From the NCBI GenBank assembly GCA_021018815.1, contig JAITYX010000076.1:1302001-1366000 (forward strand): a stretch of DNA of 64,000 bases, in the 5' to 3' direction. Below, piece by piece: positions 28,057 to 41,106 of this stretch (position 1 is the stretch's first letter; each line of letters starts with the position of its first letter). A program made the position numbers and the translations under genes. Source of the DNA: Talinum fruticosum. Taxonomy: Eukaryota > Streptophyta > Magnoliopsida > Caryophyllales > Talinaceae. Under the pieces are notes generated by a model. That model was given only the letters and a program-made list of their open reading frames with translations. It did not search any database and had not been told where the DNA came from.

Positions 28057-31035
28057 ATTGATTGGAAAAAGAAAATAACAATACCTCTAAATCTTTATTC
28101 GATTGAAGCAATTAAAGTAAAATGGGCTTACCACTAGCCGTAACTAGAGCCAGTAGCAACCCAAGTAATATAAAAAAAGTGGAAAGAATAATAGATACAT
28201 AATTAGAGAGGTAACGTTGGATAGAGTTATAAATGCTTTTGTAACTTCTTTTACTCAAAAAGGAAAAAAAAGAGAGAGAATATCCGAAAATCCTAAAAAT
28301 TGTTAAATGCTCATGCGAACATATACTCATAGTGAGAGAGAGAGATCTCTATGTGTAGCATTCTTTATTATATTTTGTTGTTGTTATATCTTACTAATAT
28401 ATTCAAATAAGATTATTGTAGATGAATTTCCTTTAATTTTCCTCCCTTCTGTTCCCTTCCATTAATCTCCACATCCCTTCTCCTCTAGATGGTGCATCCA
28501 AATTACAAAGTACAATGCAATCAAGATTTATTATTTTTAGTTCCATAACACTGAGTTATATATATATATATATATATAAGAATATAACCAATCGATTATT
28601 GTTAAATTATTATGTTGTATTAAACATATTATCTTACTCTCAACAACCCTCATTTTAAAATACAAGTCAAAGTCATACAATATTTGAACCATACGTTAAT
28701 CAAGGCTTAATATTTTGATACTCACCATTAATGTCGTCCCCAATAGAAGCATCTAGAAATATTAGTTATATTATCCAAAAAAATAATAATAAGAAGAGGA
28801 CAATGAAACAAGTATAAACAAATTTCATGTGACCTTTTCCTCCCTTTTTTTTGGATATTAGGGGAATATGTCTATGAATATCTCACAAATTCTAATAAAA
28901 GTAATTATGATTGCAATTAATTAAGTTGCAACTTGGAAATGGTTGCCTTGGCTACACTTTTTGGGGGTTGATCTTTCTTTCTTGTGACACTCGCAATTTG
29001 AATATTGTGACGTCCCCTTTGAGACAGCACAGTGGATATGAAAGACAAGGTTAGGGGATAAATCATAAAATCCAGCTTGGTTTGCAATTATTGACTGCAC
29101 GAACAAGCCAATGTATGTGAAGATAAGTACTACTAAAGAAAGAAAGCTTCTTTGTTTGGCCAAAAAACCTACCACTTGCAAAATTTTAACTACATCATCA
29201 TCATGTATTTGTATATTTTTGGATGATTTGTCTATAATTATAATTTATACTTCTCATGGTTCACCTAATATGATGTTATTAATATAATTCCCTAAGAATC
29301 TTGATTAATAATATATGATGTTAGGTCAAGTTTATAAACTTCTCGATAATTGATGGGAAAGGACTAGGGCATATTTTATACTGTTGGTGCGTTTTATTTA
29401 GTGGCTGATGTGTAACAATAGCTTATTTTGTTTAATAATTACTCTATATGTCCTTTAAAGATTTTCCAAAACTAGTAAAAAATACTTTTTAAAAAAAAAA
29501 CTAATTGATACTAGTAAATTTATTTGGTCATTATTGTCCTATTTTCTAAAAAGGACAATATTGTGCGATCTATCTAGAAGGATCTTGGGACCGAGGGGAT
29601 ATATTTTATATTCATTTAAATATTTTTTATTTTATTTATCAGAATTTTCAGATTACTAAAGAAAGCTGAAAAAGATGAAGAATTCATTGCCATAAACTTA
29701 AATGTTAGCATATAATGACATTATCTCATCTCTATATGTGTTCATTCCTTTATTTTTTTTTTTTTGTGGAATATATGTTCATTAAATTACTAATTATTAT
29801 AATCTTATCAAAAAGAGTTTGAGTTAGACACGAAAAATCTTAGTTGCAATGGTTAATTAATTCCCGAATGCTTTTGTGATGAATAATAAATAGCAAAGGG
29901 AGCCCGCAGGATCTGAATGACTTGCATCATCATCAGCATCAATATGCGTTTGTCCATGGAGATGTTCATATGTTTGTAGTGCCCCACTGTCTTTCTACTT
30001 CCTCCCTTGTCCCTCCTCTCATCTCATCTCATCTCATCTGGCCCCCTTCTAATGCCGTAATGCTTTTACTGTCTTTGACGTCCATGGATTTAGCTGGCTG
30101 GCTTTTCTATTATGGATCCCGTTTTTCAAGGTTTGAGGAGATGTAAATGTAAACAGTTTAATTCCTGTAGGTAGAAAGACCAATTCCAATTGAGCTATTA
30201 CGAACGCTCTGTTTTTGAAAACTTGAAAATTGCCATGCAATATACACGGATAGTCAATGTAATGTCTTTCAGTTAGCCAATATTTAAGGTAAAATTCCTC
30301 AAACAAAAGCGCTTCGGAGAATTCGAACTTATGTTCTTTTTCTTATCGGGAAAAGGCCTCTACCATTGCAATCAACACCTTATTGCTTTCAGTTTTTGGA
30401 AGATTTAAATATAGGTAATTTTACTGATTCTAAAAATTCACTGAAAAATGTTTACAGGAAAATATTTTTTATGGTTTCAAATCTTTGTAAGGAAATTTGT
30501 AATACTGTGAGCTGTAATGGGCCTTTTTGCTCACATGAAACTTGTGGTTGCCCTGTCCCTTCGGCTGTTTCAACCCATTTGGAGTGTCCAACGACCCGAA
30601 ACCCCTACCATTACTTTATCAAAAAAACCTTATCCTTTCAATCTAAATTTCATGTTATGAGGTCTAGAAAGACTTAAATACATCAAATAACTTTATATCC
30701 GCAAATATTTTTACGAGTAGAGAGATTTGAAAAGAAAAGACAAATGGGCCGTTTTCAAATTCCAACAGACTTTCAAGTTTCAGCCATTTGGGAGATCATG
30801 TCCATGGAATGAGAAAGGGTTAATGGGCCGGCAATGATTATTAGTACTTTGATTCGGCCCAATAACATGCATCATATCTAGTCAAATATTTCGTTTACTT
30901 GCAAGTCCAACTAAAAGAAAGAGAACAACTCATATCTATCTACACCTTCTAACCAAATCAAAGATAACTTAGATTTCTTATAACAATTCTCAACGACTTT
31001 ATCAATCGAACAAATTCGTGTTACATATTAACGAA
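28057..31035. other. Intergenic DNA, no gene seen
   Basis: Mostly AT-rich, with a (TA)n tract at about 28558-28578, a TCATC pentamer run near 30019-30039 and one Stowaway-like MITE (listed). A frame at 28921-29181 encodes a hydrophobic N-terminus followed by a Cys-containing tail but has no in-frame ATG, so it is not called. Confidence 0.5.
29442..29599. mobile_element. Short Stowaway-like (Tc1/mariner) MITE
   Basis: A 158-bp element flanked by TA (29440-29441 and 29600-29601). Left end CTCTATATGTCCTTTAAAGA; right end read inward TCCCCTCGGTCCCAAGATCC, close to the usual Stowaway end CTCCCTCCGTCCC. Non-coding. Confidence 0.5.
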
Positions 31036-31180
31036 TAAGGTGTTGACTTAGTGGTCAAGATTGGAATTCTGAGTACATTAAGTAACTTCCTAGTTCGATT
31101 CCTTCATCCGTGATTGTATTTTATTGTTCTTTGTGACGTTAATAGATAAAAAGATTTTACAATTTAATTAGAGGATTTAT
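31036..31180 (+). repeat. tRNA-derived SINE-like sequence
   Basis: Contains a box A-like CTTAGTGGTCAAGATTGG (about 31046-31063) and a box B-like TAGTTCGATTCC (31091-31102) at tRNA-like spacing, followed by a T-rich tail. It does not fold as a complete tRNA, so a SINE remnant is more likely than a tRNA gene. The end is approximate. Confidence 0.4.
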
Positions 31181-33556
31181 TGAAGAAGGAGCCACAGTGA
31201 AGTAACTAAACTTACCTACTAAAAGAAAGTTGTAATAGGAAAGATAATAATTGAATTAGAAAAGTAATTAAACCCTTGTAACTTACGTAAAAGATATTAA
31301 AAAAAAAAATCATTGTGCTGGTGATTTAAAGTAAAAGGTGGCTTTTTTCAGAATATTAACTTTAGGAATTAAGCATGCTTTGAATAATCATCAACATTAT
31401 GTTTGAAGTGGGTTAAATTAGGTGGCCTACAAAACAGGCTCCAAGTTCACCTTATTTGACCTTGCCAGTCAAACTAAAACAGTTATATTAGTGTGTGTGT
31501 GTGTGATTGGATCTTTAAACATAATTAAATGTCGTCTGGCTTATCAAATCATGTTTCGCTTATCTACTTTACCCTCTATTTACCCCCTTTCTTTTACATC
31601 ATAATTTGACAAACAATTAACCCTAAATCTTACCCGATTGGTAATTTTAGCGGTAAAAAATAAAATAAAATTAGAGTATAGACTTATTTCTGAGTTTTTG
31701 GTTAAGTTGGATATGATATATTAAAGTCTTTCTAGTGAAAGGTCTCATATTCGAGTCTCAACAACCTTTATATTGATTATTGTATACACTCTTCAAACCC
31801 AAAGGACATTCATTCGAGCTGGTGTGCTAGAATATAAGCTTATTCTTGAATTTTCAACTATATTTTGGCGAAGATTGGCTTTTATTACAACAAATTATGA
31901 TAAACAAATAGTAGAAGAAAGACTTATGATGAAGTGAAATGATGCGTCCAAATAAATAGAAGAGGACAAGGAGGGGTAGGGCATGAGAGGGAATTTTTCA
32001 ACTATGCATGTCTGACGTACGTTCCATTTCGTATCACATTTTTAGATTCATAATTGATCATTGTAGGAAAAAGGGGCCTCCTCCTACCTACTTTTTCTAA
32101 GGATCGGGGACCCTAAATTTGCACTTATAATACATTATTTGATTTGATTCCATGCCCACTTTAATTATTTACTACAGTACTTAACTAATTATTCTTCATA
32201 AAAAAAAAAAAACTATTACGTGGTTCGTTAATTTGTACATATAACTGTATATAATTATAACATTGTTACATACTAATTATTTATAGATACATACGTCCTT
32301 AGCTTATTATACATTTACATATCCCCTTTAAAATATGTTGATTATGGATAATATTATGATTTTATCATATAATTTAAATCGAAACAAAAAAAGTTTGATA
32401 ATCGTTTAATTTTACTTTCATTTTTTAGATTTATTTTCCCTTATTTGGCGAGGAATAGTAGAAACCAAAGAAAATTCAACTTATTATATTTAATAAGTGT
32501 ATATCCCTCCAGCTAGAAACGTGGTGCATGTGCTTTCAATAATGTATACATGTGGGCAGTCACTAATACTATTTATCTTAAAACTTTTAATTTTCTCTTG
32601 TATTGTACCAGATACTTGGATTTATTTCCTGTTAATTTACTAGTTTTCAGAAAAGTCCTTTTATCATAAATGATCTTAGATCATAATCTGTACTATATAC
32701 TCAGTCTGGGTTAGTTTAATCGCTCATACATAATAAAAATAGGCTCTTTAATTTCGATATGTTAAGTCACATATTTAATTTCCCATTTCCTATTATTATA
32801 TATTGATATATATTATGGTTTTTGGTCGATTAATATATAAATATATTATTTTTATGACCTACCTAAATATTCAACATCTTCTTTTTTATTTTATTATAAC
32901 AAGTCATCCAAACCATTAATATATAATTCATAACACATAACTTGTAAACTAACAGTAGTTAGAGGGCTCTTGTTTGTCAAGATTAGGATCTCACCTTATC
33001 CTGCTTTTTTGGTTTTTTTTTTTTTTTTTGCCACCTTTTGTCTTTTGAATTTTTTAATTGAGGAAGATTTATATTATCATTATTCAACAACTTTAGGTAA
33101 ATTTTGATCTTGAGAGTTCTAGTAGCATTGGCCGCACCATAAGGTATTCACATATATGATCATATTCAAGTCACTCTCTTTCCCCCTTTTTAGAGGGCTT
33201 TGAAAGGAGGAAAAATATCTAATAAATTTTTAAAAAAATTACTTTGTTCAATTACTGAAAATTTAAAATATTTACTTAATATTTCATAGTATACCGTAAA
33301 TATCAATTTAAGCAGAATTTAAATACAAACTCCCGGTACGATATCTAAAACTTTTCAAATTATACTATAAAAGTTTCAAGTGAAATTTAGAGACACAAGT
33401 CACTTTGGTTACATTATATTTGAACACTTATTTTGTGATTACATTCATGTGACCAAGCCCCTACATTTATTTATTATGGGCTATAGGTTTCAACCTCAAC
33501 CTCAACCTCAACCTCTTGTCATATTTCTCCTTTCCTTCCCAAAAAGGTACAAACAA
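31181..33556. other. Intergenic DNA downstream of GDSL-1, no gene seen
   Basis: AT-rich with a (GT)n tract at 31492-31504, a second SINE-like box A/box B pair at about 31698-31759 (TTGGTTAAGTTGG and ATATTCGAGTCTC), T runs near 33010, and a CAACCT hexamer repeat (four copies) near 33491-33513. No coding support. Confidence 0.5.
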
Positions 33557-33562
33557 TTTATT
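33557..33562 (-). terminator. Candidate poly(A) signal of GDSL-1
   Basis: AATAAA on the minus strand about 115 bases past the GDSL-1 stop codon. The placement is suitable; the cleavage site is not known. Confidence 0.3.
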
Positions 33563-33674
33563 TTCTACTTAACATACAGACTGTACCATAAATAATAGCA
33601 ATAATAATACAATAGTGGAGTATAATTAAACATTAATCAAAGAACCCCAAAAAGACTTGCTCCTGATCCTCTGA

Positions 33675-36600
33675 TTAACTCATCTCAAAGAGTGTCTTCA
33701 AATTGTAAGGAGCCACAAAGTTGGTGTCTCCACTCCAGAACTCCTTAGAGAACTGCTGGTTAGCCATGTCCGTCGGGTGGGCGGCGTCGAACCATAAGTG
33801 GTCGTTCGGATTGCTGCAAACTGTGAAGGTCACGCCTTGCTTCTGGCATGTAAAATCGCCGTGCCATCGCCCACTTCCACAGCATGCTGTTTTGGTTTCC
33901 CTGAAACCTGTATATATACATACATCGATCAGTCATTACTTACTAAATTAATCAATCAGACATGAATTGTATTGAGTCACTTTCTAACAAAGACTTTTAC
34001 TACTACACATATATCGTACATAAAATGCATGTTATGAGAAATTTACAATGGGCCCAAAATGTACAAGTTCTGCCAAACTATATTGGATTTTCTGAAAAAA
34101 TGAGGGCCCTAAACTTGTTGCGTGTTGGTGTTACATTCGAACACCACAGGTAAAATTGGCCGATATTTATTCAAATATAACATGTGTTAAAAAATGATGA
34201 TTCCAATTTCGAAAAGAATTGCTTTTTTTTCATAATTTAATGCGAAATGAGTGACAAGTGACAACTCTTTATCTAGGACCATGCAAATAGACCTAGAAAA
34301 TAATAAGGCATGTGGGTCAGATTTATTTCAAATCAAATCAGACCGAAATTAGCAAACTATTTTAGGTTAAAAACTGGGTTAGGTTGAAGACTTGAAGTCA
34401 TTGAATATGGGTTATGTTTGAGTTTTTATAGTTCATTCAATAAATTAACTAACCAAACAATGTAATCAATATTTGTTTATAAACTTTGGAGTAAATTGAT
34501 CCGAGATTAATTCAATTTGGTGTGGATTAAGATATATATATTAAACAAAGTTTGATTTGAGGTATGAGGAAATATACTAATAAGTATTTTCAAATGTAGA
34601 TGATCGTATGAACAACGTACCAAATTGGTCGCCATGGTGGACGCGAACGTACAAGGAGGAGTAAAAGTCATAGATCGAGTACTTGAACCCGGGCAACTCA
34701 CTCTCCAACCTCTTCATAAGAGCCAAGGTCGCATCGTTGTGCATCTTGGCTAGTTCTAATGGCTCATCTGCACAGGTCCCCTTGAATCCCAACATGTACT
34801 TCAATGAGGGCATGCACCCAATTGGACCCAAGTTTTGGAACGCAAATTTTCTCCCTCCTTGGTTGTAGATTGTCTATTTAACACATAAGATTAACTACAA
34901 AGTTAGAACCCATTGCCCATCTCATTACTTCAAATTGTAACATATGAAAAGGTTTTGAATCATACAATACGTGCACATGTAATGAGTGTTCTTTTGATTC
35001 ATCATAAGCAACTTATTTCAACTTATCACGAGTAACTTATTTCAACTAATGATGTTATAAGTTGAAAAGAACATGCCCGTAAATTACGGAGAAACTTCGG
35101 TAAGAATACGAGTATCTCATACAAGTCACAGAGAAATGGCATACATAATGTTTTCCATGACACACAAAGTTGCAAAATCCTCTCACTGAAAATGCAAAGG
35201 AGGCAGGGGGAGGAGGAGAAAATTAAGGAGGGATCTGGGGAGGGGTTTACCTTAATATGGGTAGTGAGATTGCCAATAATCTGGTTCATGTACTTTTTCT
35301 TCTTTGCAAGAGAGAGAGCAGGCTTTTTGAGATTCTTATTAAGAAGTTCAACATAGTCATTTCCTCCAATGTTGAATAAGAAAACTGCCTTGTTTAGCAG
35401 CTTCGTTGCCTCTTCTTCCCCAACTTGTTCCTTCAATTTTGGTACCATTTCCAGGAAATACTCCACTTGCATCTTTATATTTATCTGCATAACCCACCAA
35501 AAATTACAAAATTAATATTTAATGGCAAAAAAAGAAAAAAATTTGACACCATCTTGGATTTTTTAGTATTTTTTAAAATTTGAAACTAAAAGCATACGCA
35601 TTTTAACCAGGGGGTAATCGGGATATTTTTTATAGTTTAAAAAAGTCACAAAAGATAATCCAATATTAGTTAGGGAAGTGAAGATCGAAATTGAGACTTA
35701 ATGTACTAAAGGTTTCGATCTTCATCATTAAATCAAGACCTTATCGATAAAAACAGCAAGGGAAAAATCCATGGATCAACAGTAGTAGTTGTAATTAGTG
35801 ACATCTGATTAAAATTTTGAAAAATTGTATTTTACCCAGAATTCCGAATATTGACAGCTAGCAAATGGTCGGTTCATGCATTGTCAAAGATGCCAAAAGA
35901 AGTGGTCTTCAAAATTTTAAAAGATAAAAAAAAAAAAGGGGGCCTAAAAAAACGCTGGAATTTTTAAGTGCACCATTTTCAGTAGCTCGTGATATCTGAG
36001 TAGGTCTACAGAGAAATAATAAATGGACTTTCTTCATCCCCAACCAACAATAAAAAGAACCAATGGATGAACAAAAATTTTTAAATTTCATTAATGAAAA
36101 TAAAACAGCAATTAATGGGTAATTATTATAGGGCAGTTTTTTAAACTTTCAACAGCTTCTACCTGATTTATTAACAGAAAGTGTGACCACCTTCTTTCAG
36201 CTTTTTACTGCTTTTCATGGCTCCTCCGTTTACCTTTCCGCTCCTCCCACCGCACCCGCCCCGGCCCCATTTATCGATCTTTTTTTCAAAATAATTTATC
36301 AATGGTCACTTTAAATCAAATTTAAATTAGTGGGTTCTGGTCAATTTTTGCGATAGTACCCAAAATCCAATCAGAAACAGAGAATGAAAATCAAAATCAA
36401 GCAGATCAGCAAAAGAAAAACTGAAGTTGCTGATGAAGAGTAGAGTTGAGTTCATACAGTTGAAGGGCGAGTTTCGACAAGCGCACAAGCTCCGGCGGAT
36501 GCGAAGTTGATCCCGTGGGTGAAGTTATTCAGCCCCGGCAGTAAATACGGCGGCAGAAAGGGCAGCCCAGCGTACTCAGCTGTCGAAATATGGACAAATT

Positions 36601-37026
36601 TAATTAATAAACTAATTAACGATTCAATGGCCAACTGTGGCCGCTAAATTTAATCAATCGACTAATTATCCATTCAATGACCGAAGTGTAGCATTGATTG
36701 AATGACGAAGTGTAGAGTGCTGAGGAGAGAGAAAGAGTAGTACCGATGAAATCGGGGATGAGGCGGCCGTCGGAGTAGCGGCCGGCGGGCTTGCGGAAGT
36801 AGGTGTATCCATAGGGCCAGAACTCGGCGGCGGCGCCCTTGACGCCGTTGTAGAGGGTCATTCCGCCATCGTAGAGGGAGTCGCCGAAGACGTAGAAGGG
36901 GACGAGGGAGGAGGGAGTCTGGGCGGCGGCGGAGAGGAGATGAGAGAGAAAGAGAAGGAGCAGAGCGGCAGAAGCAGAAGAAGAAGCGAACATGGTGGTG
37001 TAGCTGTTGCTGCTTCTCTTTGCCAT
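33675..37026 (-). CDS. GDSL-motif esterase/lipase, GLIP type (GDSL-1)
   Basis: Secreted serine hydrolase of the plant GDSL (SGNH) family, predicted to hydrolyse ester substrates in the apoplast; the true substrate cannot be told. Five exons: 37026-36744, 36579-36458, 35484-35251, 34873-34621, 33907-33675 (TAA). All have GT/AG borders and phases 1-0-0-1, with no frame breaks, giving about 374 residues. A signal peptide (hydrophobic residues about 18-35, ending SAAAQ) precedes block I FYVFGDSLYDGG with nucleophile Ser at about 50. Then come GINFASAGA (block II), FNIGGNDYVELLN (block III, Asn/Gly), and the Asp-His pair in WFDAAHPTD (about 338 and 341). GRKFAFQNLGPIGC is the usual central segment. 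A second in-frame Met at residue 12 (codon 36993-36991) could be an alternative start that also keeps the signal peptide. Exon layout is the same as GDSL-2. Confidence 0.93.
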
Positions 37027-38183
37027 GTGAAGCAAGTTTCCAGATTCCTGTCACTCAGCGTTTTTTATTGCGAAGGGGGAGATGTGGGTTTCAGCTGTGC
37101 TTTTAGAGAGAGAAAGAGAGAGAACTGGGAAGTCTCCGTGACCGCGTGGCGTTTTAGAGATGCTTTTCTTGGAGATGCAACGCAAGCCAAAAATGGCCTA
37201 TCTTTGTTTTTCTTAATCTAAGCAGTTTTTATTTACTTTTGAGATTAGTAGTAAGTAGGGTTAGCAAAAATTCATTAGATAAGATAATATAAACTTCACC
37301 TCTTCGAAAGAAAACAAATTAAATAAAGTATAAATGAGTTAGTCCTACATTAATATTATCGCTCCTTACTGTTACTTATCACTTTTTACCGTTTATTATT
37401 TAAGCTAATCACTTTTTACTACTCTTTTATATACAGGTCACTTTAACCGACTACTTTTATTTTAAAATATATGTCACTTTACAATTTCAATGACATGTTA
37501 ATAATTAATTTACCAATTTACTCTTATTAATTGCTTTCTTTCATTCATTTTTATCATTAATTTTCTCCATTTTCAATAAAAACTTGGGGTAACTTAATTT
37601 TTTAGCGTAAATTTTGTGATAAATGAAGAGAGTATTACTAAAATGAACAAGCTCTAATTTACGTTATCCTAATTATTCTTCTCCAAATTCAATTTTTTAA
37701 AACTTTAAATTATTTTATTCCTATTTGTTGTTCTCATGAAAAACTTGTTGGCAATCGGAAGGCAGAGAGGTCAGAGGAGCAGGAGGGAGGAAAGAGAAGG
37801 CCGAATAAGATCTTGAAAACAAAAATGGTTAGTGGAGGGGAGCAATTAAGATTAGGTTAAAGTGTAAATCGTGTAATTACGCAATGGTTAAGGAGTTTTT
37901 TTAAAAATAAAAATAAAGTGAGTTCCTTGTAGTGAATTTTGGAAGTAGAATTATTTTTCTAAATCAGAACATGAAAGTTAAAAGGTGAAACTGTGGCTTT
38001 TAGCCAACATTGCGCCAACAGCAGGATCTTTTTATCTAAGCATTATTGGCGTGTATGAGTGAATATCTTACTGCTTCTAGAAAAAAATTCAATGTGAAGC
38101 TAAGACTTATATGTTTTGTTGTATTAAAGGAATTTAAAATTTCCGATCATAGTCGACCTTGATGCCAACATTATCTTTAATTT
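37027..38183. other. GDSL-1 upstream region and intergenic DNA
   Basis: The first about 200 bases should hold the GDSL-1 5' UTR and promoter, but no clear TATA box was picked. Farther out is a probable degraded Stowaway-like MITE at about 37454-37633 (TA on both sides, right end read inward CTCTCTTCATTTATCAC). No gene seen. Confidence 0.45.
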
Positions 38184-38185
38184 TA

Positions 38186-38426
38186 TTTCTTCCGTTTTAA
38201 AATACTTGTCGTTTGAAGGTTACGAGAGAATATCAAAGAAGCACAAAATTTATCATAAAACTTGTGTTAAAAGATCAACTTGTCCCAAGATTTCATTGAA
38301 AATGAAGAAAATTAATAAAAAAATATAAATAAATTAATCATTAATATGTCATTAGAACTATAAATTGACAAATATTATGAAATCAAAAAATTAATTAAAA
38401 TAACAAATATTTTAAAATGAAGGGAG
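38186..38426. mobile_element. Stowaway-like MITE
   Basis: A 241-bp element flanked by TA (38184-38185 and 38427-38428). Left end TTTCTTCCGTTTTAAAATAC; right end read inward CTCCCTTCATTTTAAAATAT. The inside has the usual AT-rich Stowaway character and no coding capacity. Confidence 0.65.
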
Positions 38427-38852
38427 TATATAGTTAGTGTATTTATTTTTGGTTGTTGTGTAGCAGATAGGTTATTTTTGTTGGTGATTTTTTCTTTTTG
38501 TGTTTTTTGACATTTACCATACCGAGTTTCAGTCCCTCCTAGCAGTAACTTTCTTGTAAAGAGCGTAAATTCTTTGCGAATTTTAGGCTAAATGTTGTTC
38601 TTTCCATGGCATATTGCTTGCTTCCTTACACGAAGGTTTGATAACATTGATCGACAATTTATAACATTTTTTTCAAAAATATTAGTAGGCCCGAATTAAA
38701 TATATTTTTTGAGAATTTAAGCAATTCTGCACAAGTTGTTTAATGAGTTTCTCTTTCCGTAACGCTAGACAACTAATCTAACTAACAAACTAAATTATGC
38801 TTATAAATCCTAGAGCATCCAATAGTAGACAAGAACTTCTCATGATCAACAT

Positions 38853-39431
38853 TAGACCTGCAAAACCGACCGAACCGAACGGGTCAACCCGAACGACCCC
38901 GAAACCCAAACCGAACCGACATCGAAACAATTGAACCGATTTTGACCCGAAAACCGAAATGAACCGACCCGAACTTAACCGACCCGAAATGACCCGAACC
39001 GAAACCGACCCGAATGCAAAATGACCCGAACCGAAACCGAACCGAACCCAAAATGACCCGAACCGAATCGGATCCGAATCGATTTAACCCTAATAAAAGT
39101 GACCCAACCCACATTTTTTTTGTTGGGTCTCTCGGGATGTACTTTTGTGCCTATAGTGGTACAATTTTGAATTGATTTTGACTCAAAAAGTGACTCGATT
39201 ACGACTAGATCCGAAATTAACCCGAATCGAACCCGAACGAGATTGACCCGAAGTTGAACCGAACCGAAATTGACCCGAACCGAAACCGAACGAACCCGAA
39301 CGAGATCGACCGAAGTTTACCCGAACCGAAGTTGAACCGAACCCGAAACCGAACCGAACCCGAACAAGATTGACCCGAAGTTAACCCGAACCGAACTAAC
39401 CCGAACCGAATGACCCGATTGCGCAGGTATA
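38853..39431. mobile_element. Non-autonomous hAT-type element with GAACCG-rich interior
   Basis: A 579-bp element flanked by a perfect 8-bp duplication, ATCAACAT (38845-38852 and 39432-39439), the target size of hAT transposons. The ends are inverted: TAGACCTGCAAAACCG on the left and TATACCTGCGCAATCG read inward from the right. The interior is filled with degenerate CCGAACCGAACCCGAA-type repeats, interrupted at about 39105-39190 by unrelated sequence. No transposase. The frames at 38884-39114 and 39317-39595 are by-products of the repeats. Confidence 0.8.
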
Positions 39432-39439
39432 ATCAACAT

Positions 39440-40261
39440 TGAGCAAACACATGAATAAACTCTCTCGAATCTCCACAAGTCTTGTTCATTAGTGTAGTTT
39501 AGGCTTTGCTTAAGGTTAATAACAAAATCAACCCCAACATCCCTCAATAAATGGGTAGGTGATTTGACAAAAAGACAAGTACAACTATTCATCACTTGAC
39601 TATATTAAATGCCCAAATTGTCAAAACTCACAAGCCTTGGCTTGTGTTGGTTGGAGAGAAAGAAAGGCATTTTTTACTAGTTTTTTCCAACTTGTATTGT
39701 TTTGTGCCATTCATTCCTAAAAACCCTAGCTAGGTAGCTTCAAGCACCGATAACTTAGCACGATACAACATTAATATGCATCCTCTCCATCAAAACAAAC
39801 CAAAAAAACACTGTCCCTATGTACTATGAGGCTATGTCCTCAACAAAATGCTTAGGACATGGCCATTTTCTTATCCAAACGTCCATGTGCTAAACAATTC
39901 ATTTACAACCCAATTCACCATCATTTTTTTTCCTTCAAATGGAAGAATCTAGCCCCCATGATTGGTCTTCTTAGTATAAGCTGTGTATATCATACATTTA
40001 TTTTTAAAATAATACCCACTCTCAAGATTATTTAGTGGTATATTTTTAGTATTATATATCAGTTTTTTTTATAATTTATCTATTATTTATATAGATATTA
40101 TAATACTTTTGATAACAACAACTTCTAATGTGGATCCGCTTTTACAAGATATAGATGATCTAGTTAAAAGGAGCCTTATCCCTATTAGCGGTTATATTAA
40201 TAAAACCTTTGGTAACAAAATAATAATTGGAGAGTTTTCTTTGACAAATTTTTTTTGGTAT
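39440..40261. other. Intergenic spacer between two hAT-type elements
   Basis: No coding segment or element recognised. Confidence 0.5.
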
Positions 40262-40269
40262 ATGAGAAC

Positions 40270-40870
40270 TAGGGGTGAGTAGAAAAATCGAAAACCCGAT
40301 TTCACACTGGACCCGGTTTGGACCCGACGAGTCCAGACCCGGTTTGGACCCCGAATTTAGTTGAAGTGGGTATGAGATGACTGGTTTCAATTTTCGGGAC
40401 CCCGTTGCAACCGGGTTCAACAATGGGTATTAAAAGTTTGGACTTGTACTCGAACTCGTTATCGGAGTACCTGATTTATATACATATTTCTTTTAAAAAT
40501 ATACTATGCATAAAAATAAAATCTACTCTTCTTAAATAAAACCTTTCTTACTTGATGATTTCAATTTTCTACCCCTAGTTATCTTCCTCAATCCTCATTA
40601 TTCTCACTTCTCAAGTTTCTCTATCTGTACTCTCACTCGTTGCCCCTCTTTTTAGTCTAAAAATTGAAAATATTAGATAATCATAGGTTAAAAAGTTTTA
40701 AAAAGATTAAAAAATATATAATTAGAAACTGTTGAGATGCAATCGGGTACTCAATCTTAGACCCAGTTCCAATCGAGTCTAGGACTCTTCCAAATCTTAG
40801 GACCCATTTCCAACCGGGTTTGGGACCAGGTCTACCAAGAACAACCGATACTCTATTGTGCTTACCCTTA
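40270..40870. mobile_element. Second non-autonomous hAT-type element
   Basis: A 601-bp element with flanking 8-bp direct repeats ATGAGAAC (40262-40269) and ATGAGAAT (40871-40878), one mismatch. Termini are TAGGGGTGAG on the left and TAAGGGTAAG read inward from the right, resembling common hAT ends. Subterminal regions carry repeated ACCCGGTTTGGACC-type words on the left and CCAACCGGGTTTGGGACC on the right. No transposase. The termini differ from those of the element at 38853, so it is a different family. Confidence 0.75.
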
Positions 40871-41106
40871 ATGAGAATCATTTTTTAGTACTTTTTGGTC
40901 CAAGATAAATTATCTTCTAGAAATTTAAATATTTACTCATCAAATTTTAGGTGAACATATATGGTCATAATTCAAAAAATTAAAAGATGATCTCGATGAA
41001 CTATTAAACTTAGAATAATTAATGTTTTTGGTATGATAAAAGATATAATTCTTTTCGATTCGTGAATGTTTAAGGTAAAAGTTCTCTCAACAAGTGCACC
41101 ATTGGA

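Noticed and set aside
28112..28330. Organelle-derived gene fragment (hydrophobic 72-residue frame)
   Set aside because: The hydrophobic pattern suggested a small plastid membrane subunit, but it matches none that I can recall.
28921..29181. 86-residue frame with hydrophobic N-terminus and Cys-containing tail
   Set aside because: Looks like a small secreted protein, but it starts at TTG with no in-frame ATG nearby and has no splice or family evidence.
29922..30677. Two plus-strand frames with His-rich and Cys-containing segments
   Set aside because: No conserved motif or gene structure, and composition is consistent with chance.
31036..31110. Possible tRNA gene
   Set aside because: Box A and box B are present but acceptor and anticodon stems do not form; a SINE remnant fits better.
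36674..37054. Arg/Leu/Pro-rich 126-residue minus-strand frame
   Set aside because: Overlaps GDSL-1 exon 1 in another frame; GDSL-1 has catalytic motifs and splice support.
38884..39595. Two Gly/Phe/Arg/Ser-rich frames on the minus strand
   Set aside because: Produced by the CCGAAC-type repeats of a hAT-type element and its flank; not proteins.
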